Below are positions 33,100 through 43,980 of a DNA stretch of 63,960 nucleotides, piece after piece (the stretch's first letter is position 1; every line of letters starts with the position of its first letter). Source of the stretch: Cladosporium sp. IMV 00045 (Eukaryota > Ascomycota > Dothideomycetes > Cladosporiales > Cladosporiaceae); NCBI GenBank assembly GCA_001931905.2, contig MSJI02000651.1, positions 1-63,960 of the forward strand, read 5' to 3'. The notes below the pieces were generated by a model. The model did no database searches, was not told where the DNA came from, and saw only the letters and a list, made by a program, of their open reading frames with translations. The position numbers and the translations under genes were made by a program.

Positions 33100-33485
33100 T
33101 GTGTATGTATATGGGTTTATCAAAAAGTCAGATGGAGGCGATGATATACATATGTAGATCTAGTGGCGATGAAGCGAATGATTTCATCAATGGTTAGTCT
33201 TCCAAAGGGGAAGGTCTAGCGTGCGATCAACACAACGCGCTTGCCGACCAAGCGCGTCTCCTCAGCGGATGCATTATTTGTTGCTTTGCGACACTTCACT
33301 TTGCGCCAGAGCCTTGACGACCTGCTTCTGCAAGTCATTCCTTACGAACACATTTGGACCAACATGAGATAGTCGACCAGACCTTACCTATCGCCTCAAC
33401 AGACCGCGTATATGGAACGACGCACCTCATGACAGTGCCGTACTCGAAGCGCTCGCGCCGGAAATAAATTCCCAGATAACCGCCT
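33100..33485. other. shared promoter of CX9C gene and SFI1
   Basis: This 386-bp stretch separates two divergent start codons and contains a perfect 9-5-9 palindrome at 33235-33257. No other gene is seen. Confidence 0.5.
33235..33257. promoter_or_regulatory. perfect inverted repeat with ACGCG cores
   Basis: ACGCGCTTG, five bases, then CAAGCGCGT: the arms are perfectly complementary. Each arm contains ACGCG on one strand, the core of the MCB element bound by the MBF cell-cycle factor in yeasts. It lies 229 bp before the SFI1 start and 136 bp before the CX9C start. Confidence 0.4.
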
Positions 33486-36400
33486 ATGAATGGCAACAAT
33501 GCAGAACTGGCACTCGCGGACATTGGCGATGAGGGTACGCGGAGCTTATGGTATTTTCGTAGCTCGCATGACCTCTACTGACCCGACTAGACATCTATCT
33601 CCTAGAAGCAATCGTTCGGCGAGCCGCCTCATTCCCATTCCCATCATGCGCCGAGGCGCTCGACGCCGCATATAAAGCCGAATTCGCAGAGCAAGGCATC
33701 AATACAGACCATGACAAGATTATCTTTAACTGGGTCAATGTTCTCGGCAAACGTTGCATTGCGGTTAAGAATAGTGAATATAGCGTCGACTTCCTGGAAG
33801 AGCTGAACAAATTGCTGGCCACCAAAGGTATCAGGTTGGAGCCTACGGATCTAGAGGCAGAAAGCGATCCTACAGAAGATATTCACGTCCCGAAATTGCA
33901 AAGTCGCAACGACGGCAAGGATCGTCGACGGGTGTCATTCGACGATGCGCGGTATGAGGAGACTTGGTTGAGCGAACACTCGCAACAACTTCAGGATGAA
34001 ACACCTGACGAAAGAGGGTTCTTGAAGCGCCCTCCAACACCTGGTCGTCCATACTACAACCAAAGAGCACGTTCTGCAGATGCAGACAAGGAGAATAGGC
34101 ATGCGCCTAACGCAGCTCGTAATGTGTCCTCGTCGCTATACGCTTCCGAGCCTGATGGGCCAGCCGATTCGTCCATGCTCTTGACGCAGACCTTGAATGA
34201 GGAACAGCGAGCTGAGCAGCACCAGATCATCTTGGATTCGTTTCTCTACATTCAAGACCTAAACATGAAGAGGCGCTATACCCACGTGTGGCACGACTCT
34301 TTGATAGCGCTGACCAGCCGCAATGAAGCTGCGTCTGCAACTGCTACAGCGCACGATGCTCGGACACTTATTCGACAGGCTCTGGATCAATGGAGGTTTG
34401 TTGCGCAAGCGAAGACTGAAGAGCGACGTCAAGAAGAGGAGTTCGAACGTATGGAGCGGAGAGCAGTTTGGTTCCGGAGTCTCATGCTCGCCCAGAAGAG
34501 TTTCGATCACTGGCATGCACGTCATCTGGCTCTCAGGACGAGAACATACCGAGCTAGCCAGCTGCTTCTTGCGCTGCGATATTTCCGGCGATGGAGGCAA
34601 ATCACCATCGAGAACAACGCGAAAGCACGCCAGATCCTGACCCAGAAATTCATCACTAGATGGCGAGACCGAACAGCCAGACGACATCTGGTCCACGAGC
34701 AGGCCACTGCGCATTACGAGGAAACCCTTGAGAGGCGCCTTTACAGGGCTTGGTTCTGGCAATTCTGTTCACGCAAAGTTGAAGCTGGGCATCAAGAGCG
34801 CATTGAAAGGCGAGCGTTGCTCAAGATTACTGGTCATGGACGTCACATTCAAGATCTCAGCCGACAGGCGGAGTCATTCAGGTCACATCGACTGGTGCGA
34901 GGTACTTTCCATCATCTACGCTTACGATTGAGCGAGTGTCAACAAGCTGCGGCTTCCGCTCAAGCATTCCAAGCACAGAAGTCTCGCACCAAATGCATGG
35001 AGATACTGCGGATCCAAGGCCGGCTAAGTCCGCTTGAAAAGATTATGTCTCTCAGAGTCACTCTGACGCTTCAGCGTAAAGCTTTCTCGGTTTGGAATCT
35101 GCACCTTTCATTGACGCGACAAGCCGCCGAGGTCGACCGCAAGCGAGTGCTCCAAGACGCTTGGACTAATTGGAACGATACCCTACGGACTCGTGCTCTT
35201 GCCCAGCGTATTGACGAGCGAGTGCTCGTGGAGAGCTTGTACAAATGGGTTCTCCAGGAGCGCCTCCGTCTTTTCCAGCGTGCAGCAGATGCACGGCTCC
35301 TCCGCCACGGCCTTGAAACGCTGCATGGCACTTTCCTCGATCTTCAAGCTGAGCTCGAAGAACGTGCGGCGGCGTTTACTGTCGATCAAAGGCGGCGCAG
35401 ATTGGCGTCGAGTATGGTCCGTCTCAATATCGCATTGCGACGCCGCGAAGATGCCGAAAGAGCGGCAGTCGAGTTTGCAAATAGCCGAGCGCTCCCTGAC
35501 GTCTTGAGCGAATGGAAAGACAAGACCCAACATGCTCGACAATTGGCCAAATGGGCAGCCGACGCAAGGTGGTATTGCCTTTGTTCCTCGGCTCTGAAGA
35601 CCTGGCGTACCCGCACCACTGAACATCAGCATCAGCGGCGGCGAGACGCATATGTGCAGGTTCGTGCTCGAGTAAAGTACAGCATGGCCAACAAGTGTTT
35701 CACTGCTTGGCGAACAAAGGGAATGGAGGTGCAATCCATGCAAGAGGAGGCTCAACGACGCGCTCAAGCCCGGCTCTTCGCTATCGGAACAAACGCATTC
35801 GATCGGTGGCGAGAAGCCACCCAAGCACAGCGGGTTCGTGAAGTACAGGCAGACAACGTCGACGACCAAAGACTTGTCGTCTCCGCGCTGTCTGCAATGC
35901 TCGCCCGCCACACCGAAATAGTCGATCTCGAAGAGACTGCATCCTCCTTCCGCCTAAGCTCCGACCTAGCACTCCAAGCATCCGCCCTCAAACGCCTACA
36001 ATGGGCGCAATTCGCGGCCTCGCAAAAGACCAAATCCGCCGACGCCCTGCTCTCACGAAACAAAGACCAACACGTCAAACAAATGCTCCGGCACTGGTTC
36101 GCCCAAGCCTCCGCCCTCAGAGCAGCAAAGCAAGAACCAACAGACCCCACCGCCGAACCCGAAAGCCCCAGCATCCGCCCGGCCTCACGCGCCGCAGCCC
36201 GCTCAGTCGATCGCTTCACTCCCTCCCACGCAACCACCTCCTACACCCCCAAAGGAACCCCAGGCTACATGCAAACGCCCTCCCGCTCCCGCCGCGCAGG
36301 CCGTTTCCGCCCCATCCCCACGCCCGCCGCAGGCACGCCCTTCGCGTTCGAACCCTCCTACCTCACAACCACACCCGCCCCTCTCACCGCCGGGCGCGGA

Positions 36401-36682
36401 AACAGCGACAGCCCCACGCCCGCCGCGTCCCGCGGTCTGACGCCGCAAGTCACGCCTTTTTCCCGCAAACTGAGAGCGGGCGGCTTCGGCTCCATGCCGC
36501 CTAGCGCGTTGAGGAATAGTGTTTTCGGCCGCTCGGGGGCGGGTCTGGGCACGGGGAAGAGTGTAAGGTTCGCTAAGGCGGGAAGGTTTGCGAGGAGTAC
36601 GGCCGGGAGGATTGAGGATCCGAGGGAGGAGGAGGAGGAGGAGGGTGAGGGTGGGGTGGAGGTAAGGTTTGGGAGGAGTTAG
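33486..36682 (+). CDS. SFI1: Sfi1-like centrin-binding spindle pole body protein
   Basis: Two exons, 33486-33534 and 33591-36682, give 1046 aa. The first exon is needed because the long frame opens upstream of any ATG; a 56-bp intron with GTACGC donor, CTGAC branch and CTAG acceptor joins MNGNNAELALADIGDE to DIYLLEAIVRRAASFPFP. Sfi1 forms a long helix that binds centrin (Cdc31) and drives half-bridge duplication of the spindle pole body. The middle (about 220-850) is a series of degenerate repeats with spaced Trp: ALDQWRFVAQAK, SFDHWHARHLALR, ALRYFRRWRQITIE, KFITRWRDRTARR, AFSVWNLHLS. The C-terminal 150 residues are Ser/Pro/Arg-rich with TP and SP sites, likely phosphorylated in the cell cycle. 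Confidence 0.87.
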
Positions 36683-37066
36683 GTGGGGTTGGTGGGTTGA
36701 TGGGTTTTAGGATGGTGATGATGATGATACCCCCCATTGCTTCTTTTCGTTGATAACTTACAGTAAATGTCGTTGTCGTCATTTAAAGGATTATGTTCCG
36801 ATCTTGGCTGTTCTGTTGCATTGCATGTAATGTCGGTACGGGCACAAACCCGGGTGACGATGGAATGTAGGTCGAAGCAGAGCTTTTTATGGTACGTCTA
36901 GGCAGTCTTGAAGTCTTGTGCATGATGAAGACCTAGGGAATTTCAAACGCGTGTGGAAGTAAAAGTCAGGTAAAGATACTCAAAATGTAAGATACTTTTT
37001 ATTGTTTCTGATCATCTATTCATCTACTCATCTTATCCTATTCCCATCAACATTGCCAAATATGGC
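36683..37066. other. convergent 3' region, SFI1 and ILS1
   Basis: The region contains the two 3' ends. I see no gene. Confidence 0.4.
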
Positions 37067-40000
37067 CTACACCTTCAACAACTTCAGCAGCAGCCTCACG
37101 TCCTTGACGTCCGTCTCCTCCTCCGCGACAGCAGCGGAGCCATCGTCCTTGATGACGCCCTTGCTCGCCGCCTTGGTGAAAGCCGCAGCCTGCTGCGCGA
37201 ACATCTCCTCGATGACCCTCTCGTTCTCGAGCCTCGAGACCTCCGCAGCAGCGGCCTTGTCGCCGCTCTTCTCGTCCGCGGCTTCGCCGTCCGTGCTCGG
37301 GCTGGAAGCGAGGACGGTGTAAGCGAGCTTGACGTCGTCGGTGGGGATGAGACCGGCGCGCTTGCGCAGGCGCTGGACGCGGTTGAGGACCTCGCGCATG
37401 AGACCTTCCTGCGCGAGCTCCGGGTAGGCGAAGGAGTCGAGGAGGACCATGACTTGGCCCTCGACGGCGGGCTCGTAGTTCTTGGTCTCGGGGCTTTGCG
37501 TGAGGCCGCGGTTGACGCGCAGGTCCTCGGCGAGGAGCTCGTGGCCCTCGACGGTCAGCTTGCCGCTGTCGAGGAAGGAGTGGATTTGCTCGCCGGTCAG
37601 GGAGGGGAGGGCCTTGCGGATCTTGGCGGCGTCTTTCTTGAACTTCATGCCGAGGTTCTTGACGTCTGCTTGCACGGAGTACTCGACGCCGTACTTCTTC
37701 TCCTCGGTGGTGAGGATGAGGTCGCGGACGTTGAGCTCCTCGAGGATGTAGCCCTCAAGAGTACGAACGTCGTCGAGGAACTGCTGGTCCTGGTGCAACA
37801 CCACAAGGGTCTTGAGGGGAGTCTTGAGAGACAATGTGCGGCGGTCACGGCACAGGCGGCCGAGCTCGATGACCTTTTGCATGGCGGCGACGCGACGCTC
37901 GACGACGGTGTCGAAAAGCTCTTCGCGGACGCTGGGGAACTGGAGGAAGTGCACGCTGCGAACATCCTTGCCCTCGGTCATGGATGGGGGAAGGTGGGGT
38001 GCCAGACGCTCGAAGATGTTGTCGGAAAGGAAAGGAATGAATGGTGCGAGAGCGCGCACGAGAGTCTCGACAACCTCGTAGAGGGTGTTGAGAGCGTGGA
38101 GGGTGTCGTTGCCCTCCTCGTCGGCAGGAACACCGTTGACCTGAGCGGCCGGCTTCGCGACTTGACCCTTTAATCTGTTGCGGTTGAAGCGAATGTACCA
38201 GTTCGTGGTGTCGTCGACCATCTTCAGCAGCCTGGGAACGACGGTGTAGAGCCTGTAGGCCTCCATCTCGGCGTTGACATACTGAAGCAGGGACTGAGCG
38301 GACGCCAGGATCCAACGGTCCATGACGTTGGTGTTGGTCTTCTGAATCTCAGGGTCGAAAACGAAGTCGCTACCAGTGTTCTTCTTGTAAAGAGCCGCTT
38401 GCTGGGCGAAGAAGTTGTAGCTGTTCCACAGAGGCAGAAGCACGCCTGAGACAATCTGCTTGACACCCATCTCACTGAAGCGCAGAGGCTCACCACGTAC
38501 GACAGGCGAGTCAATCAGGTAGAGGCGCAGGGCATCGGAACCGTACTTGTCAATGACGACCATGGGGTCAGGGAAGTTCTTGAGCGATTTCGACATCTTC
38601 TTGCCATCCTCAGCCAGGACGATACCGTTGACGACGCAGTTCTTGTACGGGAAGGTGTCAAAGAGGTGAGTGCCAAGGACAGAGAGGGTGTAGAACCAGC
38701 CACGAGTCTGGTCAAGACCCTCAGCAATGAAGTCACCAGGGAACTTGGTGAAGAGCTCCTTTCCAGGACCCTCAGCAGCAGTCATTCCGGAGTCGGGGTT
38801 GGATGCGTCGAAGCCAGGGTAGTCAAAAGGATAGTGCGATGAGGCGTAAGGCATGCTTCCAGATTCGAACCAGCAGTCAAAGACCTCCTCGACACGCTTG
38901 AGATCACCCTTGCCCTGCTTCGAGGGGATTGTAATCTGGTCAATGGAGTCGCGGTGAAGATCCTTGATCTCGCCCTGGTAGCCAGAGAGCTCCTTCAGCT
39001 CTGCAACGGATCCAACGCAGACGACTTCTTCGTGGTCGTCGGACACCCACAGCGGCATCGGGGTACCCCAGTAACGGTTACGAGAGACGTTCCAGTCCTT
39101 GGCGGAAGCGAGCCACTGATGGAAACGGCCAGTCTTCACCATTGAGGGAACCCAGTGAGTCTCGCCGAGGTTCTTGAGAAGCTGAGGAACGATGTTCTCA
39201 ACCTTGATGAACCAACTGGGAACGGTTCTCTGGATGAGAGGAGTCTTGGATCTGGGGCAGTGGGGGTATCTATGGGTAATCTGCGACTTGCGAACCATCC
39301 TTCCGATAGTCTCCAGGTGCTTCATGATGTTCTTGTCGGCAGCCTTGACGTACTGGCCCTCGAAATCGGCCACTTCGCTTGTGTACTCTCCGCCAGGGGT
39401 GAGCGGGCAAGGTGGAGGGCGGTCGCCGTTGATAATGCCGTGTCTCCATGAGATGTTGTAATCGTCCTCACCAAAAGCGGGTGACTGGTGGACGACACCA
39501 ACACCATCATCTTCCTTGACGTAGGTGTCTGTCAACACCTTGAAGGCAATCTCACCGAAGGTCTTTGTGAAGTAGTTGAAGATCGGCTTGTAGCGCCACT
39601 CCGCGAGGTCGGTTCCCTTGGTCTTCCACAGGACCTTGTACTTGTCCTTGGCCTTCTTGGGGTCCTTGTAGAGCACCTTCAGACCAGCCTCCAGCATAAT
39701 GTAGCGCTTGTCGGTCTCGGTGTCGTGCACAAGCAGATATTCGTAATCGGGGTGAACACAGAGCGCCAAATTGCTGGGAAGTGTCCAGGGAGTGGTCGTC
39801 CATGCGACAAAGTTGATCTCCTCGCCTCCAGCAGCCTTGAAAGCCTCCTCGATCTTTGCGCGAACGGACTCTGGTTGCTCGCTCACAGGCAAAACAGGGA
39901 AAGAAACAGTGACAGCAGGGTCCTGAACATCCTTGTACTCCTCCTGGGCCTCACTCTTGCTGAGCGGGGTGTTGAGTGCGGTACTGTAGGGCAGAACACG

Positions 40001-40525
40001 CGCACCGTGGTACACCAAGTTCTTCCTGTGCAGCTGTTTGAACACCCACCAGCAAGTCTCCATGAAAGTCGGGTTCATGGTCTTGTAGTCTCTGTCGAAA
40101 TCGATCCATCGTCCCAATCGGCCAATGACTTTCCTCCACTCGTTGGCGTAAGTCATGACGACCTCCCTACACCTCCTGTTGTACTCTGCGATACCGATCT
40201 TGTCCACAGCAGCCTTGCCTCTCACACCCAGCTCCTCTTGCAGCTGCTTGTCGATGATCTGCTCAATCGGCACACCGTGAGTGTCCCAACCGAAGCGACG
40301 CTCGACATAGCGACCGCGCATGCTCCAGTAGCGGGGGATGATGTCCTTGATCGTGGAGGCGAGCAAGTGGCCATAGTGGGGAGTGCCAGTCGCAAAGGGA
40401 GGGCCGTCGTAGAAGACATACGGCGGGTTGTCTTTTGAGATCTCCAGCTGGCGGTGGAAGGCATTGGCCTCGTCCCAGAGCTTGAGGACGCGCTCCTCCT
40501 CGGCGGGAAAGTTGATCGAGCCCAT
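37067..40525 (-). CDS. ILS1: cytosolic isoleucyl-tRNA synthetase
   Basis: The single exon encodes 1152 aa, somewhat longer than yeast Ils1 (about 1070). The enzyme charges tRNA-Ile with isoleucine using ATP and edits misactivated valine. Class I hallmarks are present: the HIGH variant HYGH (50-53) after YDGPPFATGTP, and KMSKS (643-647) in DGKKMSKSLKN. The CP1 editing domain contains NFVAWTTTPWTLPSN. The C-terminal part has the anticodon-binding domain, and the last 100 residues form an Ala/Glu/Lys-rich helix ending LLLKLLKV, which accounts for most of the extra length. No mitochondrial presequence is seen. Confidence 0.94.
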   Translation of the reverse strand: MGSINFPAEEERVLKLWDEANAFHRQLEISKDNPPYVFYDGPPFATGTPHYGHLLASTIKDIIPRYWSMRGRYVERRFGWDTHGVPIEQIIDKQLQEELGVRGKAAVDKIGIAEYNRRCREVVMTYANEWRKVIGRLGRWIDFDRDYKTMNPTFMETCWWVFKQLHRKNLVYHGARVLPYSTALNTPLSKSEAQEEYKDVQDPAVTVSFPVLPVSEQPESVRAKIEEAFKAAGGEEINFVAWTTTPWTLPSNLALCVHPDYEYLLVHDTETDKRYIMLEAGLKVLYKDPKKAKDKYKVLWKTKGTDLAEWRYKPIFNYFTKTFGEIAFKVLTDTYVKEDDGVGVVHQSPAFGEDDYNISWRHGIINGDRPPPCPLTPGGEYTSEVADFEGQYVKAADKNIMKHLETIGRMVRKSQITHRYPHCPRSKTPLIQRTVPSWFIKVENIVPQLLKNLGETHWVPSMVKTGRFHQWLASAKDWNVSRNRYWGTPMPLWVSDDHEEVVCVGSVAELKELSGYQGEIKDLHRDSIDQITIPSKQGKGDLKRVEEVFDCWFESGSMPYASSHYPFDYPGFDASNPDSGMTAAEGPGKELFTKFPGDFIAEGLDQTRGWFYTLSVLGTHLFDTFPYKNCVVNGIVLAEDGKKMSKSLKNFPDPMVVIDKYGSDALRLYLIDSPVVRGEPLRFSEMGVKQIVSGVLLPLWNSYNFFAQQAALYKKNTGSDFVFDPEIQKTNTNVMDRWILASAQSLLQYVNAEMEAYRLYTVVPRLLKMVDDTTNWYIRFNRNRLKGQVAKPAAQVNGVPADEEGNDTLHALNTLYEVVETLVRALAPFIPFLSDNIFERLAPHLPPSMTEGKDVRSVHFLQFPSVREELFDTVVERRVAAMQKVIELGRLCRDRRTLSLKTPLKTLVVLHQDQQFLDDVRTLEGYILEELNVRDLILTTEEKKYGVEYSVQADVKNLGMKFKKDAAKIRKALPSLTGEQIHSFLDSGKLTVEGHELLAEDLRVNRGLTQSPETKNYEPAVEGQVMVLLDSFAYPELAQEGLMREVLNRVQRLRKRAGLIPTDDVKLAYTVLASSPSTDGEAADEKSGDKAAAAEVSRLENERVIEEMFAQQAAAFTKAASKGVIKDDGSAAVAEEETDVKDVRLLLKLLKV

Positions 40526-40898
40526 GGTTCTGTCCTCGCGCTGCAGATACCGGGCTAGTAGAGGGTGTTGGTGGGAATGTTTGGTGAAGACGAGTGGTCA
40601 ACCGTGAAGCCAGGCCCAAAAGTATGAGTCGCTCGAAAAATCGCGGGGTGAGCCAGCGAGAGCGCAGCGCCACCACGCGATTAGATAAGGCGGCACCGAA
40701 ACATCCAGCGCTTGACAAGGGTTAGGGTTGGTGTAAGTCATCAAGCGAATGCATTATGTGGATAAGGTATTGTTGTAATATTTTCACTGGATATGAACAT
40801 CTTCTAAGACAAAGAAATTTCACACCAATTTCTGATGTTTCGTATGTATGTGGTCGTTTCTCATGACTTCCAACCAAGCTTCACCCAATCCTCTCACT
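40526..40898. other. intergenic, ILS1 promoter
   Basis: It holds the ILS1 leader and the 3' end of the epimerase gene. A short GGGTTAGGGTT at 40720-40730 resembles a telobox motif but is too short to mean much. Confidence 0.4.
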
Positions 40899-42109
40899 CT
40901 ATTTGATCAACCGAGCATGCTCGGCCTGGAGAATCTCAGGAATCTCCGCCTCGATACCACGCCTAGTAGGCTTCCATCCAAGGACCTTATTGGCTCTCTC
41001 CGCCTTACCACGGGAGTTCAAGCCCCAGCTCACAGCCTCAAAGCCGGCCTGATCAATCGCTGCGTCCTTGCTCAAAGCCTTCTCCTCCGGCTCCTTCAAG
41101 TAACCCAATCGAACGGCCTCAGCACCAACCTTCCTAGAAACATCGCCCCAGACGTGCTCACCACACTCGGTCAGAATGTAGCCTTTGGCGCCCCAGAGTT
41201 CGGGGTCGGTGTTGCCTGCCACAGCGGCTTCGACGAGCAGGACGTAGACGTCCGCCAGATCGGCGACGTGGATGTGGTTCCAGCGAGCCTTGCCGGGCCC
41301 GATGATGGGGACGTATTGTTTGGTAAGAATGAACTTGGCGAGTTCGTAGACCTGGCGGCCTCTGCCGGAGACGGGACCTCTTCCGTTGCCTGTAAAACGT
41401 ATCAGTTACTGCAGAGTATAAGCGTTTATTCAGCAGACATTACACACCGTAGATCGTAGGCGGGCAGACAATGTTAGTCTTGATGGTGTCTCCATACTGA
41501 GTCCCAGCATCAATGACAAGCTTGTCCACGTTGCGGTGGAACGCTTCGTCCGGAAGATTGGTGAGCTCGTCAACTGCAGTCCAGTCGTTGTATTCCTTCT
41601 CAGACCACTCGCCGAGTCGGTCGTATTTGCTGTCTTCCCAGGTCAAGATACCAGTGCCGCCCGTGTGAAGCCAGAATCCAGGGCGTTCCTTTGAGTGGCC
41701 AGATCGGATGCCCTCTGCAATCGCTTTGGCGGCGCCTTCGTGGTCGGAGGCGTCGGCAGCGTCTGTGGATAGGTGTTAGCTTCTGTTTCTTTCATGATGC
41801 GTTTCTGCAAGGCAACTCACGCAGAACAACATCAGCTTTGGCAGCCTCATCCTTCAACAGCTCCGAATCGTCGAGTCCGCCCAGCACAATGCGAACGTTA
41901 GGGTAGGCCTTCTTGACGATATCTGCCTTGTCTTGAGTGCGGACGAGCGCGGCATATTCGTAATCCGGGTGCTTTTGGTGCAAAGCATAGAGTGCATCGC
42001 CTGCGATGTAGCCGGTCACGCCAGTACTGTGGGTCGATGATCAGTCATGTCTTGATAGAGTTGCAGAGGACAGATGGAGTTCGTCTCACAGGAAGATCTT
42101 TGGTGCCAT
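40899..42109 (-). CDS. NAD(P)-binding epimerase/dehydratase-like protein
   Basis: Four exons, 42109-42090, 42026-41821, 41762-41448 and 41389-40899, give 343 aa. The first exon is 20 nt (MAPKIF and two bases) and completes the Rossmann-fold strand that leads into LTGVTGYIAGDAL, the TGxxGxxG dinucleotide loop of extended short-chain dehydrogenases. Further typical elements are LGGLDDSELL, VVLHAADASDHEGAAKAI, GFWLHTGGTGIL, TNIVCPPTIYG and ARWNHIHVADLADVYVLL. Introns are 63, 58 and 58 bp with consensus ends. This NmrA/epimerase-like group contains many uncharacterised fungal proteins; the substrate is unknown. No signal peptide. Confidence 0.85.
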
Positions 42110-42820
42110 GTTTCTGATGATGTCTTGATAATTGTTTTTGTTCACTAGTTTGGTTGACTATCTACGTACTGATATAAGTATACCTATTCGATGACGATTG
42201 ATTACCAATACTCTGAGCGTTCTGGATAAACCCATAGCCGATTAGAGATGTTGACCATCGGATGACGTCCTTCGTTGACGTTATGTGCGCTGCTAGCTTT
42301 GACCTCATGCATACTCTCAATTGCTCGGCCGACCAATGTGCAATTGCAGCAGAATCGGACAGAAAACATGCCTCGAGCAGTGGGAATATCCATATGATAG
42401 CAAGATATGTTGTTCATAACCTTAGTGGCGTTTGCAATGTCCGACCTCGCCTCATCAGTCATCGAATTCAGTAACAAACGGGGCTATACCACGACTCGAT
42501 GCATGATGAGACTTGTGAATTGATCCGAACTCAACATAAATGGTGCACTCAGTATTATCTCAAGGCGTACCTATAGAACGTCCATACTTGCCATATTATC
42601 AGGTGCTTAGTTTCTGGAATATCTTCATTGTCACAATACCAAGCACAAAGAAACGGATGCCATATCAAATTCCCCAAACGAGCCCGAATACATGCTTCCT
42701 TATGCACAATTGTATATTTATCATTTCATCAATTGCAAAAGAGCAATCATCCTATTGCTCTCACCGTCTCTGCAGTGCAAAAGATATCTTCAACTAGATA
42801 GACAGAGAGCAAAAGAAATG
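42110..42820. other. intergenic, epimerase promoter
   Basis: No gene is supported. Small frames on both strands have no features. The end next to 42821 contains the tRNA terminator. Confidence 0.4.
42811..42814 (-). terminator. Pol III terminator of tRNA-Pro
   Basis: On the minus strand a TTTT run follows the tRNA 3' end by six bases, the usual RNA polymerase III stop signal. Confidence 0.7.
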
Positions 42821-42922
42821 GGGCCTAACCGCGAATCGAACGCGGGACCTCGCCCATGCTCGAAGCATAGCTCCTGGGTGAATGAACCCGAAGGGCGAAT
42901 TATACCACTAAACCATCAGGCC
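42821..42922 (-). tRNA. tRNA-Pro(CGG) with intron
   Basis: The acceptor stem GGCCTGA pairs with TTAGGCC, followed by discriminator C as usual for eukaryotic tRNA-Pro. The T arm is CCGCG-TTCGATT-CGCGG. The anticodon stem CGCCC/GGGCG encloses the loop TTCGGGT, giving anticodon CGG for CCG codons. About 30 nt between the anticodon loop positions 37 and 38 are an intron, with a CACCC stretch that can pair with the loop. Internal promoter boxes A (TGATGGTTTAGTGGT) and B (GGTTCGATTCG-type) are present. The gene is read on the minus strand. Confidence 0.93.
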
Positions 42923-43773
42923 TGATTTCTTATCAATCATCAAATTTTCTAGTATATATAGATGTACAATTTTTGGCCTGGCCAATGCACCCATCACAAC
43001 ATATGATCGATTGTTATGCAGAATGAAGCAATTCTACAGATGGAGCAGGTTTGCAGGTGCACCAGTATCTTCAAAAATAAGGCGAAGTAAAGAAAAGCCC
43101 TTGGCGGGCACTGCTGTGAGATGGTTGGAAGACGCTATAGTCTCTTCGTTGTAGAGGTGCCGCTTCGGCCTGCTATTACTCTGTACATTACTGCATACAC
43201 ACTGCATACACTGAACAGAGAGCACAGGTACATCTCGTCTGCTCACATGGGAGGGGAGGAAGGGAGAACAGTCGGCCTGTTCGCATCTTGCGTGGTCGGC
43301 ATCGTGTCTTGAAACAGTTCGCCGTGTCCATGCCGTGGTGAACACGTAGCCAAAGTTACAGCAAAGGTCATTCGCAGCCGAGTAAATCTGTCTTCATCGT
43401 GCGTGCCGTGATGCCTCCAGTCTTGAGGTGGAGAAAGGCCAGAGGCCAGCATGGCGGCCAGGCGAAGTGTCGAAGTGTTCTGTCGTGACCATACCTCTTG
43501 ACCAGATGAGGCTGGCCAAGATCTCCCAAGAGAGAAGCAAGAGTAGAATCTCGGTTCTGTAGCACCGCAATTTGCATTCTGGGGGCTCCTCAGTCGGTGC
43601 TGCGCATGGTCTCAATGCGTCTCTCCCAGTTCAAATCATCTCACTGAACGAACTCCATCCACTCCCTATCCCGTAATCCAACCTCCCCTTCCCAAGAAAG
43701 CCAATCCAGGCATCCATCCCGAGTGTAAACATGACTTTCTGTCCCTCGAACCAAGTCATTCAAGATCTCCTCC
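42923..43773. other. intergenic, nothing recognised
   Basis: Only short overlapping frames are present. This is the upstream side of the tRNA and the 3' flank of the small membrane-protein gene. Confidence 0.4.
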
Positions 43774-43980
43774 TCACTTCTCCCTCTTATCCACCATATG
43801 CACTCTAGGCAACTGCTCTTCCTTCAAGCGCTTACGGTCCTCATCCGTAGCCGTCCAACCCAGAAGCTGCTCCGCCTGGTCCGAGGCGAAAAGACCGAAA
43901 GCTGCGTAGGCCATGACACCGCCGCCGATGAAAAGGCGCGTGCGTGGGGAGAGGTTGCGGTAGGATTGCCAGAGGGACAT
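43774..43980 (-). CDS. 68-aa single-pass membrane protein
   Basis: The single exon encodes MSLWQSYRNLSPRTRL, then a hydrophobic segment (residues 16-34, IGGGVMAYAAFGLFAS), then a charged tail with DEDRKRLKEEQLPR. The basic N-terminus before one short membrane segment is typical of small mitochondrial inner-membrane proteins of fungi. I believe similar small proteins occur widely in filamentous ascomycetes, but I cannot name a family. Intronless, own ATG, ordinary codon use. Confidence 0.6.
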   Translation of the reverse strand: MSLWQSYRNLSPRTRLFIGGGVMAYAAFGLFASDQAEQLLGWTATDEDRKRLKEEQLPRVHMVDKREK

